A DNA stretch of 64,000 nt from an uncultured Flavonifractor sp. GTDB taxonomy: Bacteria > Bacillota > Clostridia > Oscillospirales > Oscillospiraceae. How positions within the stretch are numbered: the first letter of the stretch is position 1; each line of letters begins with the position of its first letter. Both the position numbers and the translations under genes were made by a program. Positions 42,978 to 53,200 of this stretch are shown piece by piece. The notes beneath the pieces are model-generated. The model was not told where the DNA came from. It searched no databases and saw only the letters and a program-made list of their open reading frames with translations. The stretch covers positions 1 to 64,000 of the forward strand of contig NZ_CALWOJ010000001.1 of the NCBI RefSeq assembly GCF_944383115.1, given 5' to 3'.

Positions 42978-43167
42978 CTTGCTCCGGGCCAAAGACCCGC
43001 TTGACCCGCTCATAGCCGGCGGAAATTGCCGCAGGGCCTTGTTCTCCACCTTGGCCTTCTCTTAAGCGGTATGGAACGCAGATGGTGTGCTTCCATACAC
43101 ACAAGCCCCCCGTCGGACTCTGCGTTGCAGAGTCCGACGGGGGGCTTACTCAGCTCACTCCCACTCG
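42978..43167. repeat. Long direct repeat with 21-bp hairpin, copy B
   Basis: Partner of 41241-41435. Its stem (43103-43147, GTT loop) differs from copy A by one base pair: C41381-G41405 in A is T43113-A43137 in B, which keeps the pairing perfect. Confidence 0.85.
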
Positions 43168-43273
43168 ATTACAGATTCGCGGTTTCTACCATATGCAGTG
43201 GGTTTATTTGAGTGGCATTATCAATATCTTGTGTTTCTATCTCCTCTATTTTGTTTTTCAGGACTTTTTGCGG

Positions 43274-43387
43274 TCAATTTGCGGTCACAAAAATAAGCAG
43301 CACGCCGGTGGCATCAATCTTCATCTGGTAGCTGGTATTTTCGGTATGCAGCGTCATGGTGCGGCGCTCAGCGTTATATTGAACCAT
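43274..43387 (-). pseudogene. N-terminal stump of an alpha-galactosidase (GH36)
   Basis: 37 codons. The first 31 (MVQYNAERRTMTLHTENTS, then YQMKIDATGVLL) match the start of GH36 alpha-galactosidases as I know them. The frame then runs into unrelated sequence (IFVTAN, stop). It keeps a ribosome site (AAAGGATG), and a promoter lies upstream at 43473-43501. The rest of the roughly 700-residue enzyme is not in the window. The break lies near 43292, next to AT-rich DNA with the tandem word TTTGCGGTCA, so insertion or deletion at a mobile-element end is likely. Confidence 0.6.
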
Positions 43388-43472
43388 ACGATTTCATCCT
43401 TTAACAGCAAAAGTGGCACGGGGCAAGTTCAAAACATGGTGCGGCCCCCGCAAGCCTTGTTTAACGGCATTT

Positions 43473-43501
43473 ATTATACCACATCCCGCCAGGCGTTTCA
43501 T
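43473..43501 (-). promoter_or_regulatory. Promoter of the broken alpha-galactosidase gene
   Basis: Minus strand ATGAAA (43496-43501), 17 bases, TATAAT (43473-43478) with a TG extension. Confidence 0.6.
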
Positions 43502-44208
43502 CTGCTTTATGTTGGATTCTTTGGTTCATTTCTGTTCCGCCCGCAATCAGTTTGCCTGCCTCTGCTCCAGGTCCTGAACAGGCGGCCCCCTCCGGCGCTG
43601 CACCCGCGGGGATACATACTGCCCGCATGGGTTCCTTGCATCCAGCGCCGCGAAGCGGCGGCAGAAAATTGTCTCTTCCTTAAATATATATTCAGAAAAG
43701 GGCTTATCCAGAAAACGGAAAACCATTGCGCCGCATAGATTTTCTGCATCGGCCCACGCGAACTCTACGAAAGTTCGTATACCCCGCTCACCGGCAGGCG
43801 GCCTGCGCTTCTGCCCATTCTGATTGCGTATGGGCCGGGAGAGGTCCGCCCGCTCCGCAGCGCCGGGCGCATCCCAGTCATTGCGGGACCGGATGGGGCC
43901 TGCACCAAGCGGGAGTATGCAAGGCTGCCCTTGCCCGCCCTCCGAAAATCCAAGGCAACCGGAAAAAGTCCCCCCCCACCGTACCCGCACCGCCCCACAC
44001 GGCCGAACCGCAGATCGCCCGCCCTTTGAGCGGCAGACTGCCCTGCCAGGCTCTCAAGCAATGAGTTGCCCCGGGACGGCAGGCCTCCGTTGGGAAGTCT
44101 TCGCAGATATGACCCGTTCAGGGTGGTAAAACGGGTAATAGGCGTCTTTGAAAAATTATGATAAAGTAAGGTTGAAGTATTGGATGTACGGAAGCGAGAT
44201 GAATATGT
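43502..44208. other. Intergenic region without a recognisable gene
   Basis: About 700 bases. The first third is AT-mixed, the rest very C/G-rich with short pyrimidine runs. Open frames exist on both strands but are proline/arginine-rich, lack good ribosome sites and resemble nothing. No convincing promoter for the giant SLH gene was found. Confidence 0.5.
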
Positions 44209-44222
44209 AAGGAGGAATGCAC

Positions 44223-47200
44223 ATGAAACGAACGAAACGCCTGCTGGCCTGGGTCCTGACGCTGGTCCTGCTGACAGGGATGCTGCCGAATATGGGCAGT
44301 TGGCTCCCTGCTGCAAAGGCGGCCGATGACGAGGACGCCACGGTTGATGCCTTCGGCATCAAAATGGAGGACTGGACAGACGAACAGGCCGCAGCGGCAG
44401 AGAAAAACTCCCCCTTCGGCGGCGGTTTGAATTCCGCTACCTCCGTCATGACCTTTGCGGAGCTTTACGTCTCCGCGGGCAGGGACTCCAATGCCCGCGC
44501 CACCAAGACCTTCGACTGGACCGGTGCAAACGTGGAGCAGAAGGTCTGGGACTTTATAGGAGATGGAAATAATAGTAGTTTGACGTACCAGTCCAGCTCC
44601 TACAAGTTCGTGGAGACCGCCCCCATGGACATGAAGGGGACGGGCAAGGACGAGTATGTGGTGAACTATGCCTTTACCGGCGGCGGCACCAACAGCAGGC
44701 TGGACCTGTTCGTCACCGACAGCAACGGCAACCGGGTGACCAATTCCGTTCTGGTGGCCAGCGGCGCCGGCATCGACCAGGTGGATAAACTCAATACCTA
44801 CCAGCTCCGGGGCGCCATCTCCGTGGTGGCCGGTGACTTTGACGGGACCGGGAAGGACAGCATCCTGGTCTATGTCCCCGCTCTGGGGCAGAATCCCTGC
44901 ATCTGGCGCTACACAGTAGACGGTTCCACCCTCCAACGGGACGGTTCTCTCGGCCCCAAGGAAAATGTGCTGGATTTACTGGGCGTCTCGCTCCCCGAGA
45001 ATGCGGACAGGGATAACCCCCATAACCAGCCCATGGTACATATGCTGGCCGAGGACGTGGACCGGGACGGCTATGACGAGCTGATCCTCACCGCCGGCAT
45101 GAACGATGTGGTAGGCAGCGGCGATACCGGCAAAACCGGCAACCTGGGTTCCCAGCTTTTCATCTTTGACAGAGTGAACGGGACCTGGCAGCAGTCCTAC
45201 CAACTGGACCTGAGCACCACCTCCGGCGGCGGCGCCCATGAGGCGAACCGCCTGGTCTGGGCCTCCTCTACCGTGGGCAATATTATGACGCCCGATTCCG
45301 ACAGCAGCGTGGATTACCCCGAGATCATCGCCGCCGGCTATCAGGACCCCGCGAGCAACGGCGCGTGGAACATCGATATCCCGTCAGATGACTGGCTGGG
45401 CGCTGTGGTGGTAGGGGTGGACTCCATGAAATCCGGCAAGGCCGGAGAAAATATGGTGGCCAACTACTCGGTGCGCTTCCAGGAGCAGCTGACGCCCAAC
45501 GGTTTTACAAAAACCGGCTTTTACGAAGGCGATGACTGCAACAATGTGCTGCCGGTCCAGGCCTTTGCAGACCGGGGCCTGTCCTATAATGAATCGGTCT
45601 TTATTTCCGGCTCCGTGTTCCGAGTGAACGAAAATAAAGACGGATTTGACCAGGTATATACACCCAGCCATTTTGATGACGCCCCCAGAAGCGTAAACGG
45701 AACCGAAGTGACCAACGCCCATATCCAGGCGGTGACCGCCGGTAACTTTGACGGCAACCGGGAGGGCAGGGAGCAGATCCTCTGCGCCACCTCCCTGCGT
45801 CAGTCCGGCAAGAACAACAGCTGGTCGGACCTGGTCTTTATTCAGAACAAAGGCAATGCGAGCGAGTTTTCTTTCAGCGAATCCGGTGATGGGCCGCTGG
45901 GCTTCCAGAAGCGGGACCGCTTCTACATCACCCTGCACGCCCTGGATGTGGATGACGACAGCCTGGTGCTGACTCTGACGGAAGTGAAGCGGGAGTACAG
46001 CAAGCCGGACGTGATGGCCATCCTGGAAGCGCCCCCCTACTTTGCCGAGATCAACGGCGGCGATACGGGCAACAGCGCCACCACCTACGGCACAGCCACC
46101 TCCAGCGGCAGCGGAAGCGAAGACAGTACCGGCTTCTCCGCCGGCATCACGGTGGGATATGAAGTGGACGGTCTCTTCTTCGGCGGCGGCGCGGAGACCA
46201 GCATCGACACCAGCTTTACCTCCTCCACCGCCTCCAGCCAGAGCATCGAGTGGGGCATCGAGTATTCCAACGACAGCGGCGATAACCTGATCGTGGTCTA
46301 CCGCTGCCCGGTGGCCTGCTACCACTATAAGGATCAGAACGGGGAGACGCTGGCCATTTTCCGCAGCGAGCAGCCCGCCACCTCTATGATCCCGGTGTCG
46401 GAATATAACGCCATCGCCCCCGGGTACGGCCTGGAAGTGGTCAGCGACGACCTGCTGGGCGAGCCGGGCAACCCCTTCAGCTACCGCTCCGACTCCACCT
46501 CCCTGAATGGCGTTGTTAACGGTCAAGCCAATACCCAGACCTCCCCCAACGGCTGGGTGCAGTACTACGGCCAGGGTACCGTGACCCAGAGCCTGGAGAC
46601 CGGAAAGGAGACCGAGGAGACCTTCGAGTACGGTCTGGACGTGTCGGTCAGCGTCTGGGGCAAGGCCGGCGGCGCCAAGGCCGGCGTCCAGGCCGGCTAC
46701 AGCGAGAGCCACAGCCAGACCACCGTTAACGGCAGCACAGTCACCAAGTCCGGCGCCGTCACCAGCCAGCAGGTGGAGGGCTATGACTTCCAGTGGAAGT
46801 TCATTGCCTTCCAGCATAAGATCAACGACAACACCATACCGGTCCTGGGCTATCTGGTGACCAATGTTGTGGCGCCGCCCTCTCCCCCGGTGGATCTCAG
46901 CGTGGACAACGTAACCAGCGACTCCCTGACCCTGAGCTGGGAGCATGGCGACCGCACCGCCCAGCAGTACCGGATCTACCGGGTGCTGGAAAGTTCCAGT
47001 ATGCCCTATATGCAGGTGGATTCGGTCAGCGGCAATGTGGACAGCTACACCGTCACCGGCCTGAATCCCGGCACCACCTACACCTATGTGGTCCGGGCCG
47101 TGGGTTATGATGCCGCCGGGGCGGAGCAGGTCTCGGTGGACAGTTCCCCCGTGACGGCCCGCACCACCACCGATGGGGCCGACGATGTGACCGTTTCCCT

Positions 47201-50200
47201 TTCCACGCTGACCTTGAGTTCCACTGGCGAAACGGCAAGCATCACAGCCAACGTGTACAATCCCCGGGGCAATACCTTCTACACCTGGCAGATCCGCGCC
47301 CCCGGCAGCAGCCGCTGGGTGAACCTCACCAACGGCGAGGAGAACCAGGGCATCGGTACGGTGTCCGGCGCCGCGGCCAAAACCCTGGTCATGAACTCCA
47401 TCGACGGCGAGATGGACGGCGCGGCCCTGCGATGCATCGTCATCGCCCCCACATCGGATCAAACGCCGGAATACTATTACAGCCCCATTGCCACCCTGGT
47501 ACTCCAGGGTGAAGATACCACCACCACTCTGTCTGTGTCTGGCCAGCTCGATGGCAGCGGCACACAGGCGACGCCCTACACAGGTCTGCCGGACTACAAT
47601 GCCGTCACCAATACCCCGTCCACCGCCTATGAGTACCTGCCGGTGACGGTAGGCGATTATACCATTTATGAGTATAAAAAGGATAATTCCACCGTCTATG
47701 TGGGTGTAAAGAGCGGCCTGGGAGGCAACAGCTATGCTAAGGCCACCCAGTCTGGCAGCAGCTACACCATAGGCGACGCGCTCACCACGGGCAGCGAGGG
47801 TTACTATTACAACAACAATGGAACAAAGACGGCGTACACCGCTCCGGCAGGCTTCGACGGGACTACCCTGCAGACGGCGACCGTGACCACCGGTGAGGGG
47901 GATACAGCTGTCACCACTACCTACTACCGCAGCTATCTGTTTAGTGACGGCAAGCCCACAACCGAGTACTGGTATGAGCAGGAGGCCGGCAAGTACTACA
48001 CCCGCGCAGAGGTTCAGGATCAGCCCGGTACCTACACCTACACGGAGCTTCCCACACAGCCCGATGATGAAGCCGATATCCGCAGAGTGTACAAAAATGA
48101 TGCAAATTCCATCATTGTGGACCAGTCCAGCGATACCGACATCTATGACGGCGGCGCCAACACGCCCGGCTACGGCTATTATAAGTTTGAGACTTATACA
48201 GGCGCAAACACCGCGGCGTCCGCAATTTTCTGGTATGAGACTGATACCGGCCTGTATTATGAGACTCAGGGTACTTCCGAGCCTCCCCAAACGATTCAAG
48301 TAAAGTACGCCGACAGCGGTTCTTTGTCGGTGGTGACGGCGCTGCAGGAAGTCTCCACCACCATCACCAAGACGGAGCCTACATCGGGTACCCAGATCAC
48401 CCTGTCCTCCACGGTGGCAAAGGGAGAGGGCGCCAGTGTGGGCACCACTGTGGATTATATCATTACCCACATCCCCACCGGCGGCAAGACGTCCCTTTCC
48501 GCTGCCAGCGGCAGCAGCGTCACATGGACCGCCAACGCGCCCGGCCTCTATGAGATCACGGCCACAGCCCGTTCCACGGTTTCCACCCTCTCCAGCAGCG
48601 CCACCTGCTACTACTACGCCCGGGAAGTGGCCAGCGATGACCAGACGACCGAGTACCAACTCCTGGTGAAGCGTAACGGAGAAATCGTCTCCAGTGCAAC
48701 CTACAGCAACGGTCAGGCCTTTACCCTGACCCTCCAGAGCCGGACCGCAGCCGGCGCAACCGGTACGCCTGGTTCGTGGACGGATGTAAGCAATGCAACA
48801 TATTTCTTAAACAACAGCAGCAGCCCCCTCTCCGGCGCTTCCTACACACCCACCGCCGCAGGCAGCTATTCCTTTGCCGCAAAGGTTGACGGCAAGGTCG
48901 TCGCCATGGCCGCGCTCACCATCACCAAGGCCAACGCGACTTTGTCGCCCACCTGGTCGGAGAGCGGCATCCCGGAGACGCTCAGCGGCATCACCGTCAC
49001 GGCCGAACCTGAGATTCAGGACATTGCGCTGACCGACGCCGTGCAGGTTTCCTGCGAGCTCTATGGGGCCGACGGCAACCTGCAAAGCGGCAAATACGGC
49101 AACTTCCCCGTGACTCTGTCCTGGAAAACAGGGGCGGCGGCCACGGCCCTTCAGTCCCGCTACAATGTGGTCCTGAGTTCGGGGACCCTGTACCGGCAGG
49201 CCGACACAGTGCCTGTAAACTTCTCCGGCGGCGAGAACGGCACCGTTACCGCCAGCCGGATCGAGGGCAACGAGTACAGCATCACTTCCGGCACCTCTGT
49301 TTCCGTCACCAATGACGTAAAGTTTACCGCCACCCCCGCCGCCGGCTTCGTGGTGGAAAAGTGGACCGTCAATGACGCAGAGCAGACCGAAGGAATTCAG
49401 TCCTTCGCCAACGGCGGCCAGACCCTGACCCTGGATCTCAGCCAGTACAGCGATGCCGTCACCGTCTATGTCACCTTTACCAACAGCCAGAACCAGGTCA
49501 CCTTCAGCGCCGGTGAAAACGGCAGCGTGACCGCCCAGGACGGTTCCCAGAACTCCATTACCTCCGGCAGCCAGGTCGCCTACGGCGCTGACCTCACCTT
49601 TACCGCCGTCCCCAACGAGGGCTACATGGTGGATTACTGGACGGTCAACGGCATGACCTTCTGCTGGGACACCGGCGAGAACTACCGCGAGAATGTGCTG
49701 GTCCTGGAGGATATCTCCGAAGGCTGCACCGTAATTGTAAACTTTGTCCAGAAGGCCGATACCAAGGTGGTCATCGGCGACGCGGTGGATGCCAGCGAGC
49801 AGGTCACCTCCGCCGCCGCGGTGGAAGTAAAGGATCTGGAGGGTACTGTACTCCAGCCTGAAGACGGCGCTTACACCGTCCAGCAGAACAGCAGTCTGGT
49901 GCTTACCGCCCAGATCCAGGGCGGCAGCGACAACACCCGGGTGACCGAGTGGCAGAGCAGCACCAACGGCACCGACTGGACTACCATCCCCGGCTCCGGC
50001 AGCCAGGAGAGCATCACCATCCATAACTTTACCGGCGAGACCCTTTACGTCCGTGTGAAGGTCTCCACCGCTCAGAGTTACCAGCTGTCCTGGGTTGTCA
50101 GGATGGCGGACGGAAGCCAGGTACCTGCCGAAGCTGCCGCCAGCCTGAAAGCGGCCAGCAATGGCCTGGAACTCACCAGCGGAGGATACCAGACCGCCTT

Positions 50201-53200
50201 CACCAGCGTGGACTTCACCCTGACTCTGGATGACGCCTACTATGTGGTGGAGTGGAGTGACAATGTAGTGCCCAGCGGCACCACTGCCATCCTGAACAGC
50301 CTGACCGGCGACACCGCCGTCGCCGTCACCATCGCCAAGAAGCCGGTGCTCACCATTGTGGACGAAACCGGCGGCACCGTGGAGGTCAAGGGCACCGTCA
50401 ACGGCGTGGCTGACACCGTCGTGCAGGACGGCGACTATGTGGACTACGGCACCGCCATCACCGTCACCCTCACGCCCGACAAGGGCTATGTGGTAGGGTC
50501 GCTGGGCAGCATCAGCCCCTCCTACATCGACGGTGACGGCACCACCACCGACACCATGACCTACACCGTGCGGCGGGTAACTGCTGACGGAACCGTTCCC
50601 CAGGCCTGGACCGCTCTGGACGAGTATCCGATCGGCTTCTCCGTGGTGGATACCAACGACGACGGCAGCGGCGACTTCGGTACCCTGGCCGCCGACGTGG
50701 AGCGCAAGGGAATGGACGACTACGCCACTGACGAGGATGTGGATGCTGACATCACCGGCAGCACCATCGTCTACGAGGGCGGCACCGTCACCTTCACCGC
50801 TGACGCCGATGCCGGCTACCGGGTGAAGGAATGGACCGTGGACGGCAAGGTCTACCAGACCAACGGCCAGACCTACACCGCCGCCGTCCTGACCCTGACT
50901 CCGGATGCAGCCAAGACCGTCACCGTCCAGTTTGAGGCGGGCGCGCCCCAGGTGTTCTTCGATCAGCCTGCCAACGGCACTCTGGAGGCTGTCACGCCCA
51001 CGGACGACGGAGGGACGGAACCCTTTACCAGCGGCGGCGCCACCGTGCTGCCTGTAACCTTCACCGTAACGCCCGATGAACACTATGAAGTGAAGCAGTG
51101 GACCGTCAACGGCGTCGTACAGGCCGACCAGGACGGCACCCCCATCACCGACACCACCTTCACCCTGACGCCCACCGGCAACGTCACCGTAGCGGCAGAG
51201 CTGTGGGGCGAGGAACTGAATGCCCAGGTGATCCCGGGCGCCGGCGGCACCGCTGACATCAGCGGCATCGTCCGCTACGATGAGGAGCTTACCATCACTG
51301 CCACACCGGAAGCTGGCTATGTGGTGGAGAGCATCAGCGCGGCAGGCGAGGATAACGCTCTGTACACCAACGATACCAAGGCTAACGGGGAGCAGAGTGC
51401 CACCTACGAGATCTTTGAAGATACCGACTTTACGGTTGTCTTCGCGAAGAAACCCGTTGTGACCTTCTCCGCCGCCAACGGCATCATCAGCGCCACCGGT
51501 ACGGTGGACGGCACGCCTGCCGCCACCCTGACCAGCGGCAGCTATGTGGACTTCGGCACCAGCGTCACCTTCACCGCCCAGGCCAATACCGGCTTCAACT
51601 TCGACGGCTGGTATGTGGACGGCGTCAAGGATGAGAGCGCCGCCGACCTGACCTATACCCTCAGCGATGCGGCCGCGGACGCGACTGTGGAGGCCCGGTT
51701 CATTGCCACGCCGGATCTTGCAGTGACCTACAGCGTCAGCGACGACACCATGGGCACCATTACCGCCACGGCGGGCGGCAGAGGCTTTGCCTCCGGCGAC
51801 CTGCTCTCCGGCGGCGTGGAAGTGGTCTTTACCGTGCAGCCGGTTGAGGGCTACCGGGTGGCCAGCTGGACCGGCCTGCCTGCCGACGCAGTGATCAGCG
51901 CCGACAAGGCCACCGCCACTGTGACAGCCCTGGACCAGGCGCTCACCATTCAGGCGGTCCTGGAGGCCATTCCCCAGCGCACCATTACCATCACGGAACC
52001 CCAGCACGGCACCCTCACCGCCACGGCGGGCGGCCAGCCCATCGTCTCCGGCGACACGGTGCCCGACGGCACCGAGGTGACCTTCACCGCCACCGCCGAC
52101 GCCAACTGGATGTTTGACCAGTGGACCGGCGATGCCGCCGGCCAGACCGTCAGCACCATCACCCTCACCGTGACCGACGATATTGCGGTGGGTGCGGACT
52201 TTGCCGTGGCTACCTATTACACCATCCAGTATTCCGTCACCGGCGCCGGCGGCAGCGCCACCGGTGCATCCGGCGAGACCGACATCACCTATGATACCGC
52301 GGTCCAGCTGGTGGGCGGCAGCACCGTGGTCATTACCGCCGCTCCCGATCCCGGCCAGATGGTCAAGGCCTGGACGGTAAACGGCGAGACCGTCACCAAG
52401 GACAATCTGGAGACCCTGGGCCTCTCCATGCACCCCCTGTCCAAAACCCTGATCCTGGATTACCTGGCCGAAAATACCGTTATCACCGTGGAGTTTGAGA
52501 CCTATGCGGGCTTTACTACTCCCGGCAACGGCGTCGGCTACACCGTGGAAAATGTGACCCGCGCCCCCGACGACACCGAACCGGCCGGCGAGATCCGCAA
52601 GGGCGGCGACCTGACCTTTACCGTCAAGCCCGAGGCCACCTATGCCATTACGGCGGTGACGGTGGCTGACGAGAACGCGGAGATCAAAGCCAATCCCGAC
52701 GGCAGCTGGACCGTAACCATTCTGAATGTGCAGGACGACATTGACCTGAACGTCACTACGGTAGCCGGTATCCCGCTGGTGGTTGACTGCGGGGCCAACG
52801 GCACCGTCACCGTGAAGCGCAACGATGTGGAACTGCCCGCCAACACCGGCCTCCAGGCCGGCGACGAGCTGGTCATCACCGCCGCGGCGGAGAGCGGCTA
52901 CCGTCTGAAGAGCCTCACCATCAACGGCGTCAGCTTCCCCAACGGCGGCACCTACACCGTGGTGGGCGACGAGCAGGCCATCGCTGTGAAGGCTGAATTT
53001 GATGTTCAGCCCTCCGGCGGCGGCGGCGGCAGCAGCGTCAAGACCTACGACATCACCGTGGAGCAGGCTGACAACGGCCTCGTAACTGTTGATCCGGAGT
53101 CCGCCGCCTCCGGCAAGCCTGTTATCATCACCGTTACGCCCAATGAGGGCTACGTCCTGGAGTCCATCACCGTTACCGATGCCGACGGCGTCAGCGTGGA

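Noticed and set aside
43824..44129. 101-codon plus-strand frame before giant gene 1
   Set aside because: Pro/Arg/Ser-rich composition expected of random GC-rich DNA; no ribosome site and no family.
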